Origin: Salinarimonas sp052380005
GTDB lineage: Bacteria; Pseudomonadota; Alphaproteobacteria; Rhizobiales; Beijerinckiaceae
Assembly (NCBI GenBank): GCA_052380005.1
Contig: JBQTCJ010000001.1
Strand: one strand, 5' to 3'
Length of the DNA: 64,000 bases
How positions within the stretch are numbered: position 1 is the stretch's first letter; each line of letters opens with the position of its first letter. Below the pieces are notes generated by a model, which saw only the letters and a program-made list of their open reading frames with translations, was not told the origin of the DNA and did no database searches. Both the position numbers and the translations under genes were made by a program. Below are positions 1-8,151 of this stretch, in pieces.

Positions 1-167
1 CCGCGGCCGCGCAGGTTCGACTTCTTCATCTCGTCGATGATCCAGTCCCGGCCCTGGTCGACCAGGAACTTCGTCTCGTCCCAGGCGCCGCGCCTGCGCG
101 CGGCCTCGAGCCCCGGGGAGTGGAAGCCGTAGAGGTTGGTGAAGATGCGGTCCTGGTCCTGAAGCAC
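1..167 (-). CDS. nuoF: NADH-quinone oxidoreductase subunit F, N-terminal part (cut by window edge)
   Basis: Only the first 55 codons are in the window. The translation begins from a GTG at 165-167 and reads LQDQDRIFTNLYGFHSPGLE, then KSNLRGRG, which is the typical start of the 51-kDa NADH/FMN-binding subunit of respiratory complex I in alphaproteobacteria. A good ribosome binding site (AGGAG at 176-180) lies 8 nt upstream and supports the GTG start. The gene follows nuoE with a 14-nt gap in the operon order A-B-C-D-E-F. The FMN, NADH and Fe-S motifs lie beyond the window. Confidence 0.9.
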   Translation of the reverse strand, partial: MLQDQDRIFTNLYGFHSPGLEAARRRGAWDETKFLVDQGRDWIIDEMKKSNLRGR

Positions 168-181
168 GAGCCGGTCTCCTC

Positions 182-1402
182 TCAGGACTTGGTGTCGGTG
201 TCGGCGAGCGCGCGCGCCTGCTCGACCCAGTTCTCGCGGTCGATCCGGCCGGGGAAGGCGAGATAGACGCCGACCCAGCGGATCTGCGCCCGGTCCCAGG
301 CCGCGATCTGATCGAAATGGAAGATGCCGAGCTCGTTGAGCTTGCGCTCGTTCACGGGCCCGATGCCGAGGATGCGCTTCAGGTCGTCCGCCTTCTCGCC
401 GCGCGGAGCGGCGAGGCCGTCGGGCCGTGCGCCGACCGCGTTCGCCTTGTCCTCGGCGCTCGCGTCCTTCGGCAGCGCGGAGAGCGCCTTCGAGATCTCG
501 GCTTCCTCGGCAACGGCCGCGTCGTCGGAGACGGTGCGCGTCGCGGTCTGCGAGGCCTCGACCCGCGCGGCCGGATCCACCGGCTTCTCGCCGGCGGCTG
601 CACGCTGGGCCGGCGCGTCCGCCGCCTTCGTCCCAGTCGCGCGGCCGGCATCCGGCTTCGCCGGCTTCGGCTCGACGGCGGCGGACCTGTCGGCGGCGGC
701 CCCTTCGGCCTTCGCCGTCTCCTCCGCCTCGGCGGCCTTGCGGATGGCCTCCTCCTCGAAGCGCTTCTTCCAGGCGCCGACGCGCGAGCCGTCGTAGAGC
801 GCCGGGTCCTGGAGGGTCCGCACGTCGTCCGTCGGCTCCGAGGAGACGCGGCCCTCCTGCGAGCCGACGCGGACCTCGCGCCCGGCCGCGAGATCATCGA
901 GGAGCGTCTCGAAGCTCTCCGCGGTCAAGTCCTCGTAATAGTCGTCGTTGATCTGCACCATCGGCGCATTGCAGCAGGCGCCCAGGCACTCGACCTCGAG
1001 CCAGGAGAACAGGCCGTCCTCCGTCACGTGATGCGGCGCACCGATCCGGCGCTCCAGCACCTTCTTGACGGCATCCGAGCCGCGCAGCTGGCAGGGCGTC
1101 GTCCCGCACATCTGGATGTAGAACTTGCCGACCGGCTCGAGGTTGAACATCGTGTAGAATGTCGCGACCTCGAAGACGCGGATGTAGGGCATGGCGAGCC
1201 GCTCCGCGACGGCCTCGATGGCCTTCTGCGGAAGCCAGTTGCCGCAATCCTTCTGGACGCGCCACAGGAGCGGGATCACGGCGGAGGCCTGGCGCCCCTC
1301 CGGATACTTGCGCACCTGCTCGACGAGCCACGCCTCGGTCTGCGGCGTGAACGCGAAGGACTTCGGTTGCACCGCGTCGGGTGCGAGCCTGCGAACGGCC
1401 AT
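182..1402 (-). CDS. nuoE: NADH-quinone oxidoreductase subunit E with C-terminal extension
   Basis: This is the 24-kDa thioredoxin-fold subunit of complex I. Residues about 20-175 are the core, and the four [2Fe-2S] ligands are visible as C99, C104, C139 and C143 (CGTTPC and CLGAC). The protein has 406 residues, roughly twice the usual length. Residues about 210-335 are a low-complexity Ala/Lys/Glu/Pro linker, and residues about 340-400 (ILGIGPVNERKLNELGI) form a helix-hairpin-helix-like domain of the kind also found as a C-terminal extension on ribosomal protein L21 in Rhizobiales. The gene is fifth in the nuo operon, 95 nt after nuoD. The core assignment is certain. The role of the extension is unknown to me. 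Confidence 0.96.
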   Translation of the reverse strand: MAVRRLAPDAVQPKSFAFTPQTEAWLVEQVRKYPEGRQASAVIPLLWRVQKDCGNWLPQKAIEAVAERLAMPYIRVFEVATFYTMFNLEPVGKFYIQMCGTTPCQLRGSDAVKKVLERRIGAPHHVTEDGLFSWLEVECLGACCNAPMVQINDDYYEDLTAESFETLLDDLAAGREVRVGSQEGRVSSEPTDDVRTLQDPALYDGSRVGAWKKRFEEEAIRKAAEAEETAKAEGAAADRSAAVEPKPAKPDAGRATGTKAADAPAQRAAAGEKPVDPAARVEASQTATRTVSDDAAVAEEAEISKALSALPKDASAEDKANAVGARPDGLAAPRGEKADDLKRILGIGPVNERKLNELGIFHFDQIAAWDRAQIRWVGVYLAFPGRIDRENWVEQARALADTDTKS

Positions 1403-1497
1403 CTGCCTCTACTCGCTCTGGCGCGGCCGGCCTGCCCGCCGCGCGCGTTCCTCGTGCCCGCGCGGAGGAGGACCTCCCCCGCGCCGGTCTCGCGTGA

Positions 1498-2688
1498 TCA
1501 GCGATCGACCTCGCCGAAGACGATGTCGATCGACCCCAGGATGGCCGAGACGTCGGCCAGCATGTGCCCGCGGCACAGGAAATCCATCGCCTGGAGATGG
1601 GCGAAGCCCGGCGCGCGGATCTTCACCCGGTAGGGCTTGTTGCCGCCGTCCGAGACGAGATAGACGCCGAACTCGCCCTTGGGCGCCTCGACCGCCGCGT
1701 AGATCTCGCCCTCGGGGACGTGGAAGCCCTCCGTGTAGAGCTTGAAGTGGTGGATGAGCGCCTCCATCGAGCGCTTCATCTCGGCGCGCTTGGGCGGCGC
1801 CACCTTGCCGTCCCTGGTCGCGATCGGCCCCCTGCCGTCCGGGCGGCGGAGCTTCTTGATGCACTGGCGCATGATGCGCACGGACTGGCGCATCTCCTCC
1901 ATGCGGATGAGCTGGCGATCGTAGTTGTCGCCGTTCTTCCCCACGGGGACGTCGAACTCCATCTCGTCGTAGCACTCGTAGGGCTGCGACTTGCGCAGGT
2001 CCCACGGCGCGCCCGAGCCGCGCACCATCACGCCGGAGAAGCCCCACTTCCAGCAGTCCTCGAGAGACACGACGGCGATGTCGACGTTGCGCTGCTTGAA
2101 GATGCGGTTTCCCATCACGAGGGCGTCGAGGTCGTCGACCGTCCTCAGGAACGGGTCGCACCAGGCCTCGATGTCGTCGATCAGGTCCTCCGGCAGGTCC
2201 TGGTGGACACCGCCGAAGCGGAAGTAGTTGGCGTGGAGCCGCGCGCCCGAGGCGCGCTCGTAGAACACCATCAGTCGCTCGCGCTCCTCGAAGCCCCACA
2301 GCGGCGGGGTGAGCGCGCCCACGTCCATCGCCTGCGTGGTGATGTTGAGGAGGTGCGAGAGGATGCGGCCGATCTCGCAGTAGAGCACGCGGATCAGCTG
2401 CGCGCGGCGCGGCACCTCGATGCCGAGCAGGCGCTCGGCGGCGAGGCAGAAGGCGTGCTCCTGGTTCATCGGCGCGACGTAGTCGAGCCGGTCGAAATAG
2501 GGCGTGCCCTGGAGATAGGTCTTGTGCTCGAGCAGCTTCTCGGTGCCCCGGTGCAGGAGCCCGATATGCGGGTCCACGCGCGCGACGATCTCGCCGTCGA
2601 GCTCGAGCACCAGGCGCAGCACTCCGTGCGCGGCCGGATGCTGCGGGCCGAAGTTGATCGAGAAGTTGCGGATGTCGTGCTCGCCCAT
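1498..2688 (-). CDS. nuoD: NADH-quinone oxidoreductase subunit D
   Basis: This is the 49-kDa peripheral-arm subunit that, with NuoB, lines the ubiquinone site of complex I. The N-terminus has the family signature NFGPQHPAAHGVLRL, and HIGLLHRGTEKL follows; the protein ends in DIVFGEVDR. The start was placed at the ATG at 2686-2688 (MGEHDIRNF), because it follows a GGAG-type ribosome binding site and matches family length (396 aa). The longer upstream reading would run into the nuoC repeat. The gene lies 14 nt after nuoC, so they are co-transcribed. Confidence 0.97.
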   Translation of the reverse strand: MGEHDIRNFSINFGPQHPAAHGVLRLVLELDGEIVARVDPHIGLLHRGTEKLLEHKTYLQGTPYFDRLDYVAPMNQEHAFCLAAERLLGIEVPRRAQLIRVLYCEIGRILSHLLNITTQAMDVGALTPPLWGFEERERLMVFYERASGARLHANYFRFGGVHQDLPEDLIDDIEAWCDPFLRTVDDLDALVMGNRIFKQRNVDIAVVSLEDCWKWGFSGVMVRGSGAPWDLRKSQPYECYDEMEFDVPVGKNGDNYDRQLIRMEEMRQSVRIMRQCIKKLRRPDGRGPIATRDGKVAPPKRAEMKRSMEALIHHFKLYTEGFHVPEGEIYAAVEAPKGEFGVYLVSDGGNKPYRVKIRAPGFAHLQAMDFLCRGHMLADVSAILGSIDIVFGEVDR

Positions 2689-2702
2689 GGCGCTCTCCTC
2701 GA

Positions 2703-3365
2703 TCAGCCCTTGTTCGCGCCCTTGTTCGCGCCCTTGTTCGCGCCCTCGGCCTTCTCGTCGCCGGGCAGGACGTAGTCCGTCCCCTCCCACGGCGAGAGGA
2801 AGTCGAAATTGCGGAACTCCTGGGTGAGCTTCACCGGCTCGTAGATCACCCGCCCCTGCGCCTCGTCGTAGCGGACCTCGACGAAGCCGGTGAGCGGGAA
2901 GTCCTTGCGCAGCGGGTGGCCCTCGAAGCCGTAGTCGGTCAGCAGCCGGCGCAGGTCGGGATGGCCCGAGAACAGGATGCCGTAGAGGTCGTAGGCCTCG
3001 CGCTCGAACCAGTTCGCGGCCGGGAAGTCGTCGATGATCGACGGCACCGGCGTGCGCTCGTCGGTGCGCACCTTCACGCGCACGCGCGTGTTGTGCTCGG
3101 GCGACAGGAAGTGGTAGACGACGTCGAAGCGTTGCGGGCGCTCGGGGTAGTCCACGCCGCAGATGTCGACGAACGAGACGAAGCGGCAGCGCGGGTCGTC
3201 GCGCAGGAAGGCGACGACGTCGCGGATCGCGGCCGCCTCGACGTCGAGCGCGAGGTCGCCGTGGGCGGCCACCGCGACGCCGGTCACGGCCGTCGGCAGC
3301 GCGTCCCGGACGTGATTGCCGATCGTGAGCAGCGCGTCGGTGTCGATGTGGGGCTGGATGGCCAT
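2703..3365 (-). CDS. nuoC: NADH-quinone oxidoreductase subunit C
   Basis: This is the 30-kDa subunit of the complex I peripheral arm (220 aa). The conserved block FERWEAYDLYGI-type sequence is present as WFEREAYDLYGILFSGHPDLRR, followed by LTDYGFEGHPLRKDFPLTG (shown here in two parts). The C-terminal tail is unusual: it ends in three GANK repeats encoded by a perfect 12-bp tandem repeat. The gene lies 19 nt after nuoB. Enzyme identity is secure; the repeat tail is a strain-level oddity that could change length by slippage without a frameshift. Confidence 0.97.
   Translation of the reverse strand: MAIQPHIDTDALLTIGNHVRDALPTAVTGVAVAAHGDLALDVEAAAIRDVVAFLRDDPRCRFVSFVDICGVDYPERPQRFDVVYHFLSPEHNTRVRVKVRTDERTPVPSIIDDFPAANWFEREAYDLYGILFSGHPDLRRLLTDYGFEGHPLRKDFPLTGFVEVRYDEAQGRVIYEPVKLTQEFRNFDFLSPWEGTDYVLPGDEKAEGANKGANKGANKG
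2706..2741. repeat. Three perfect 12-bp tandem copies at the 3' end of nuoC
   Basis: The unit GCCCTTGTTCGC occurs three times in a row with a partial fourth copy. Read on the minus strand it encodes repeated Gly-Ala-Asn-Lys just before the nuoC stop codon. The unit length is a multiple of three, so copy number changes would keep the frame. Confidence 0.9.
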
Positions 3366-3384
3366 GATCCCTCGCGAGCCCTCC

Positions 3385-3966
3385 TCAGCGCTCGATCGTG
3401 CCGGTGCGGCGGATCTTCTTCTGCAGGAGCAGCACGCCGTAGAGCAGCGCCTCCGCGGTGGGCGGGCAGCCTGGCACGTAGACGTCGACCGGGACGATGC
3501 GGTCGCAGCCGCGCACCACCGAGTAGGAGTAGTGATAGTAGCCGCCGCCGTTGGCGCAGGAGCCCATCGAGATGACGTAGCGCGGCTCCGGCATCTGGTC
3601 GTAGACCTTGCGGAAGGCGGGGGCCATCTTGTTGGTGAGCGTGCCGGCGACGATGATCACGTCCGACTGGCGCGGCGAGGCGCGCGGGGCGAAGCCGAAG
3701 CGCTCCGCGTCGTAGCGCGGCATCGACATCTGCATCATCTCGACGGCGCAGCAGGCGAGCCCGAACGTCATCCACATCAGGGAGCCGGTGCGCGCCCAGG
3801 TGATCAGGTCGTCGACCGAGGTGACGAGGAAGCCCTTGTCCGCGAGCTCGGCCGAGACGTTGGCGAAGAACGGGTCCTCGCCGCGCGGCGCGCCGTGCGC
3901 GAGGCCGAGCCCGTCCTCCGTCTGCGGCACGTCGGGACGCGCCTTGCCGGGATCGATCAGTCCCAT
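3385..3966 (-). CDS. nuoB: NADH-quinone oxidoreductase subunit B
   Basis: This is the 20-kDa subunit carrying the N2 [4Fe-4S] cluster next to the quinone site. The cluster ligands are in FGLACCAVEMM, in the conserved MGSCANGGGYYHYSYSVVRG, and in VDVYVPGCPPTAEALLYG. The start was placed at the ATG at 3964-3966 (MGLIDPGK), giving 193 aa. This start overlaps the end of nuoA by 10 bp, consistent with translational coupling. Confidence 0.97.
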   Translation of the reverse strand: MGLIDPGKARPDVPQTEDGLGLAHGAPRGEDPFFANVSAELADKGFLVTSVDDLITWARTGSLMWMTFGLACCAVEMMQMSMPRYDAERFGFAPRASPRQSDVIIVAGTLTNKMAPAFRKVYDQMPEPRYVISMGSCANGGGYYHYSYSVVRGCDRIVPVDVYVPGCPPTAEALLYGVLLLQKKIRRTGTIER

Positions 3967-4322
3967 TCCAGGGCTCCCTTCTTCCACTCGTAGACGAAGC
4001 CGACGGTGAGCACGCCGAGGAAGATCATCATCGACCAGAAGCCGAACCAGCCGATGCCGCCGAAGACGACCGCCCAGGGGAACAGGAAGGCGACCTCGAG
4101 GTCGAAGATGATGAACAGGATGGCCACCAGGTAGAACCGCACGTCGAACTTCATGCGCGCGTCGTCGAACGCGTTGAAGCCGCACTCGTAGGCCGAGAGC
4201 TTCTCCGAGTCGGGGCTCTTGTAGGCCACGACGAAGGGCGCGGCGAGAAGGACGGCGCCGATGAAGAGCGCGACGCCCATGAAGATGACGAGCGGCAGGT
4301 AGTCGGCCAAAAGCGCGGTCAT
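3957..4322 (-). CDS. nuoA: NADH-quinone oxidoreductase subunit A
   Basis: This small membrane subunit of complex I (121 aa) has three predicted transmembrane helices. Signature segments are KLSAYECGFNAFDDARMKFD between helices 1 and 2, and FIIFDLEVAFLFPWA in helix 2. The start is the ATG at 4320-4322 (MTALLADYLP). The gene is first in the nuo operon, and a 50-nt hairpin lies in its probable 5' leader. Confidence 0.96.
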   Translation of the reverse strand: MTALLADYLPLVIFMGVALFIGAVLLAAPFVVAYKSPDSEKLSAYECGFNAFDDARMKFDVRFYLVAILFIIFDLEVAFLFPWAVVFGGIGWFGFWSMMIFLGVLTVGFVYEWKKGALEWD

Positions 4323-4671
4323 GACGCTCCCTTCTCGAGTGGCCTCGACGGCGGCCCGCAACGCCGATGGCTCCGCCTTGGAAGAGGCGGAATCTGGATG
4401 GCGTTGCGCCGGGCGACGCTTAGCCCACGCCCCGGCGGGTGGCAAGGCCCCGCGGGGTCGCACGGATATCGCGAACCGTGCCGAAACGGCGGCTTTCGCG
4501 CGACTCCCGGCGCGCGGCGCGGGCGTGAACGCCCCCTCGACGCCTTCTAGATGGAGAACGCGCGTGCCGCGCGGGAGGGGGTGCTACGGTCCGACGCGGG
4601 CTCGACCTGCTGCAACGGCACCCGGGCACCGCCCCCTGTGGCATCGGCTGTTCCGGCTCCCCCCGCGATCG
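4323..4671. other. 349-bp gap between galU and nuoA; probable nuo promoter and leader
   Basis: No convincing gene is present. On the minus strand this region lies between the end of galU and the start of nuoA, so it should hold the nuo promoter and 5' leader. The one structure that stands out is the nested inverted repeat at 4358-4407. I could not pick a confident -35/-10 pair. Confidence 0.6.
4358..4407 (-). promoter_or_regulatory. Nested hairpin in the probable nuoA leader
   Basis: Outer arms GCAACGCC (4358-4365) and GGCGTTGC (4400-4407) are perfectly complementary over 8 bp. Inside them, TCCGCCT (4372-4378) and AGGCGGA (4385-4391) pair over 7 bp around a 6-nt loop. The two stems are separated by a small internal loop. 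The element lies 36-85 nt upstream of the nuoA start, on the transcribed side. It lacks a T-tract, so it looks more like a leader or processing structure than a terminator. Confidence 0.5.
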
Positions 4672-5532
4672 TCACCCCGTCAGCCGCGCGATCTCCCGGC
4701 GCAGCGCCGGCCCGAGCTCGGGGTCCTCGAGCCCGTAGGCGAGGTTGGCGACCAGGAACCCGATCTTCGAGCCCGTGTCGTGGGTCGTGCCCTCGTAGCG
4801 CATGCCGTGGAAGTCCTGGGTGCCCATCAGCGTCTTCATGGCGTCGGTGAGCTGGATCTCGCCGCCGGCGCCGGGCTCCTGGCGCTCGAGCACGTCGAAA
4901 ATCTCCGGCTGGAGGATGTAGCGGCCGGAGATCATCAGGTTGGAGGGCGCCTCCTCCACCTTGGGCTTCTCGACCATGCCGGAGATCCGGAAGGTGCGGC
5001 CGTGGTCCTCGGCCACCGAGAGGATGCCGTACTTCGAGGTCTCCTCCATCGGTACCTCCTCGGAGGCGATGATGTTGCCGCCGTGGCGCTCGTAGGCCTC
5101 CAGCATCTGCGTCATGCAGCCCTTCGACAGCATGTCGGGCAGGATCACCGCGAAGGGCTCGTCGCCGACGATCTCACGGGCGCACCAGACCGCGTGGCCG
5201 AGCCCGAGCGGCGCCTGCTGTCGGGTGAAGCTCGTCGCGCCCGCCTTCGGGAGATCCGCCTTCAGGCCTTGGAGCGCCGGCTTCTTCCCGCGCGCCTCCA
5301 GCGTCGCCTCGAGCTCGTAGGCGATGTCGAAGTGATCCTCGATCGCGCCCTTGTTGCGCCCCGTGACGAAGACGAAGTGCTCGATGCCCGCCGCCTTCGC
5401 CTCGTCGACCACGTGCTGGACCACCGGCCGGTCGACCACCGTCAGCATCTCCTTGGGCACGGCCTTGGTGGCGGGCAGGAAACGAGTGCCGAGCCCGGCG
5501 ACGGGAAGGACGGCCTTGCGGATGCGCTTCAT
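4672..5532 (-). CDS. galU: UTP--glucose-1-phosphate uridylyltransferase
   Basis: The enzyme makes UDP-glucose from UTP and glucose-1-phosphate for exopolysaccharide, glucan and lipopolysaccharide synthesis. The nucleotide-binding start VAGLGTRFLPATKAVPKEML is at residues 11-30, and IQLTDAM follows near residue 225. The start at 5530-5532 (MKRIRKAVLP) gives 286 aa, the usual length. Upstream residues of the longer open frame do not look like protein. It is divergent from galE, which uses its product. Confidence 0.97.
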   Translation of the reverse strand: MKRIRKAVLPVAGLGTRFLPATKAVPKEMLTVVDRPVVQHVVDEAKAAGIEHFVFVTGRNKGAIEDHFDIAYELEATLEARGKKPALQGLKADLPKAGATSFTRQQAPLGLGHAVWCAREIVGDEPFAVILPDMLSKGCMTQMLEAYERHGGNIIASEEVPMEETSKYGILSVAEDHGRTFRISGMVEKPKVEEAPSNLMISGRYILQPEIFDVLERQEPGAGGEIQLTDAMKTLMGTQDFHGMRYEGTTHDTGSKIGFLVANLAYGLEDPELGPALRREIARLTG

Positions 5533-5696
5533 GACGTTGGTCCTCGCTGGTCTTTCGCGGCCGCCGGTTCGTCCGGCTGGCATCGCCCGGTCGGCTTAAC
5601 GGCTCCTTGAGCCGTCTCGTTGCAGGATCTCTCCCGATCCGGGCTCGGCGGCACCATGCCAGAGGCCCGCGCGTGGCGTAAAGGCGGGAGCGGACG

Positions 5697-6701
5697 ATGA
5701 CGGTGCTGGTGACGGGTGGCGCGGGCTACATCGGGGCGCATGCGGTCCTCGCGCTCGCGGATGCCGGGGAGGACGTCGTCGTCCTCGACGATCTCTCCAC
5801 GGGCGTCGCCGAGGCGGTTCCCGACGGCGTGCGCCTCGTCGTCGGCGACGTCGCCAACGCCGCGCTGGTGACGCGCATCCTGGCCGAGTACGGCATCCGC
5901 GAGATCCTGCATTTCGCCGCCAAGATCGTGGTGCCGGAGTCCGTCGCCGACCCGCTGGGCTACTACGACGCCAACACGGTGAAGACCCGCGCCCTCCTCG
6001 CGGTCGCGGTCGCCGCCGGCGTCGAGCGGCTCGTCTTCTCCTCCACCGCCGCCGTCTACGGCGAGCCCGACCTGCCGCTGATCGCCGAGGACTGCGCGCC
6101 GGCGCCGATCAATCCCTACGGCCGCTCGAAGCTGATGAGCGAGTGGATGATCCGCGACACCGCCGCGGCGCACGGGCTCGACTACGCGGTCCTGCGCTAC
6201 TTCAACGTCGCGGGCGCCGATCCGCGCGGGCGGGCGGGCCAGTCGTCGCGCAGCGCCACGCACCTTATCAAGGTCGCCGCCCAGGCGGCGCTCGGCGCGC
6301 GCCCCGGGCTGTCGATCTTCGGCACCGACTACCCGACCCCCGACGGGACCTGCCTGCGCGACTACGTCCAGGTGAGCGATCTCGCCGACGCCCACGTGGC
6401 GGCCCTGCGCCACCTGCGCAGCGAGGGCGGGCGGCTCACGCTCAATTGCGGCTACGGGACGGGGGCCTCCGTACGGGAGGTGGTGGACACGGTCCGGCGC
6501 GTCTCCGGCCTCGACTTCCCGATCGCCGAGGCGCCTCGCCGCGCGGGCGATCCCGCCGCGCTCGTCGCCGACGCGACGCTGATCCGCGAGGTCCTCGCCT
6601 GGGAGCCGCGCTACGCCGACCTCGACACCATCGTCGCCCAGGCGCTCGCCTGGGAGCGGCGGCTCGGCAACGGCGGCGAGCAGGTGCGCGCGGCCGGGTG
6701 A
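5697..6701 (+). CDS. galE: UDP-glucose 4-epimerase
   Basis: This is a 334-aa extended short-chain dehydrogenase that interconverts UDP-glucose and UDP-galactose. The NAD-binding motif GGAGYIG is at residues 7-13. The catalytic SST is near residues 115-117 and the YxxxK pair is Y141/K145. It is divergent from galU with a 164-bp shared promoter region, which contains a small ACGGCT/AGCCGT hairpin at 5599-5615. The stop codon lies in the first copy of a 13-bp tandem repeat. Confidence 0.96.
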   Translation: MTVLVTGGAGYIGAHAVLALADAGEDVVVLDDLSTGVAEAVPDGVRLVVGDVANAALVTRILAEYGIREILHFAAKIVVPESVADPLGYYDANTVKTRALLAVAVAAGVERLVFSSTAAVYGEPDLPLIAEDCAPAPINPYGRSKLMSEWMIRDTAAAHGLDYAVLRYFNVAGADPRGRAGQSSRSATHLIKVAAQAALGARPGLSIFGTDYPTPDGTCLRDYVQVSDLADAHVAALRHLRSEGGRLTLNCGYGTGASVREVVDTVRRVSGLDFPIAEAPRRAGDPAALVADATLIREVLAWEPRYADLDTIVAQALAWERRLGNGGEQVRAAG

Positions 6702-6736
6702 CGCGGCGGGGTGACGCGGCGGGGTGACGCGGCGGG
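6698..6736. repeat. Three perfect 13-bp tandem copies across the galE stop codon
   Basis: The unit GTGACGCGGCGGG is repeated three times. The first copy contains the galE TGA at 6699-6701. Changes in copy number would alter only the intergenic spacing before the next gene. Confidence 0.9.
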
Positions 6737-6824
6737 GCGGGCGGTCCGGGTTAATCCCATCTTCACCATACTCTGGTGGCATCCGGCGCAACGCGTTAGT
6801 CTCGGTCCCCGAAAGCGATCGCCC

Positions 6825-8120
6825 ATGCTCCGCACCTTCACACGACAGCCCTTCCCGCGCCGCGCCCGCGCGCTCGCCGTCGCGATCGCGGCCGCGGCGC
6901 TGCCGCTCGGCGGCTGCACCGTCGCCGGGGCGGGGACCGGCATCGGCGAGCCGATCGGGGTCGCGACCGCGAGCCTCGACGCGCGCGCGCCGCAGGAGGG
7001 CGTGCCGCAGGGCGATTTCGGCGGCTTCGTCGCCGGGCTGTGGCCCGAGGCGCAGGCGCGCGGGGTCTCCCGCGCCACGTTCGACGCCGCCTTCGCCGGC
7101 GTGACGCCCAACCCCCGCATCATCGAGCTGACCCGGCGCCAGTCCGAGTTCACCCGCCCGATCTGGGAATACATCGACAACGCCGTGTCCGCCGAGCGCA
7201 TCCGCCTCGGCGAGACGGCGCGCACACGCTACGCCTCGATCCTCGCCGACGTCGAGCGCACCTACGGCGTGCCGCAGGCGATCGTGCTCGGCGTCTGGGG
7301 CATGGAGACCAACTTCGGCGGCTTCACCGGCGACATGGACGTGATCCGCTCGCTCGCCACGCTCGCCCACGTGCGCCACCGGGGCGACTTCTTCCGCGGC
7401 GAGCTGCTCGCCGCGCTCGAGATCCTCGAGATGGGCAAGATCTCGCGGGGCGAGCTGGAGGGCTCGTGGGCGGGCGCCATGGGCCACACCCAGTTCATGC
7501 CGACGAGCTACCTGCGCTGGGCGGTCGACGGGGACGGGGACGGCAAGCGCGACATCTGGCGCTCGATCCCCGACGCGCTGGCCTCCACCGCGAACTACCT
7601 CAAGGAGCACGGCTGGCGCACCGGGCTGCCCTGGGGCGTCGAGGTGCGCCTGCCGGCGGGCTTCGACCTGACGCAGCAGAGGATGCCCTTCGCCGGCTGG
7701 GCGGCGCTAGGGGTCGCGCCCGCCGCGGGCGGCGCGCTGCCGGCGGGCGGCGCGGAGGCGACGCTGTTCCTGCCCGCGGGCGCCCGCGGCCCGGCCTTCC
7801 TCGTCACCGCCAACTACGACGTGATCAAGCGCTACAATTCCTCCGACAGCTACGCCATGGGCGTGGCGCTGCTCGGGCAGCGGCTCACCGGCGGCGGCGG
7901 GGTGCGCGGCGACTGGCCGCGGGGCGAGCGCATGCTCGACGCCGCCGAGCGTCGCGAGCTGCAGACCCGGCTCGCCGGGCTCGGGCACTACGACGGCACG
8001 ATCGACGGCAAGATCGGCTCGATGACCCGCGAGGCGGTGCGCAGCTTCCAGCTCTCGCGCGGCCTGACCGCGGACGGCTACGCCGACGTCGCCGTTCTCG
8101 AGGCGCTGCGCGGGCGCTGA
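6825..8120 (+). CDS. Lytic murein transglycosylase, MltB type, with peptidoglycan-binding domain
   Basis: This 431-aa predicted lipoprotein cleaves peptidoglycan glycan strands. The start at 6825 gives a basic N-terminus, a hydrophobic stretch and a lipobox LGGC with C31. The SLT/MltB domain spans about residues 65-350, with the catalytic glutamate E161 in GVWGMETNFG and the family motif GAMGHTQFMPTSYL. A PG_binding_1 domain spans about 370-430 (GTIDGKIGSMTREAVRSFQ). It sits upstream of a DUF459 hydrolase whose probable promoter overlaps its stop codon. Confidence 0.93.
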   Translation: MLRTFTRQPFPRRARALAVAIAAAALPLGGCTVAGAGTGIGEPIGVATASLDARAPQEGVPQGDFGGFVAGLWPEAQARGVSRATFDAAFAGVTPNPRIIELTRRQSEFTRPIWEYIDNAVSAERIRLGETARTRYASILADVERTYGVPQAIVLGVWGMETNFGGFTGDMDVIRSLATLAHVRHRGDFFRGELLAALEILEMGKISRGELEGSWAGAMGHTQFMPTSYLRWAVDGDGDGKRDIWRSIPDALASTANYLKEHGWRTGLPWGVEVRLPAGFDLTQQRMPFAGWAALGVAPAAGGALPAGGAEATLFLPAGARGPAFLVTANYDVIKRYNSSDSYAMGVALLGQRLTGGGGVRGDWPRGERMLDAAERRELQTRLAGLGHYDGTIDGKIGSMTREAVRSFQLSRGLTADGYADVAVLEALRGR

Positions 8121-8145
8121 CGGCGACGGGCGGATGCGCTATGAT
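8117..8145 (+). promoter_or_regulatory. Predicted sigma-70-type promoter giving a leaderless transcript
   Basis: CTGACG (8117-8122) and TATGAT (8140-8145) are separated by exactly 17 bp. A start site 7 nt downstream of the -10 would coincide with the A of the ATG at 8152. The -35 box overlaps the stop codon of the upstream transglycosylase gene. Confidence 0.55.
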
Positions 8146-8151
8146 CCGGGC

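Noticed and set aside
317..1633. Long plus-strand open frame opposite nuoE
   Set aside because: Arginine/leucine-rich shadow of the minus-strand nuoE and nuoD genes with no family resemblance; an effect of very high GC.
5529..7610. 693-codon minus-strand open frame across galE and the transglycosylase
   Set aside because: It is opposite two clearly identified plus-strand genes and its translation is low-complexity.
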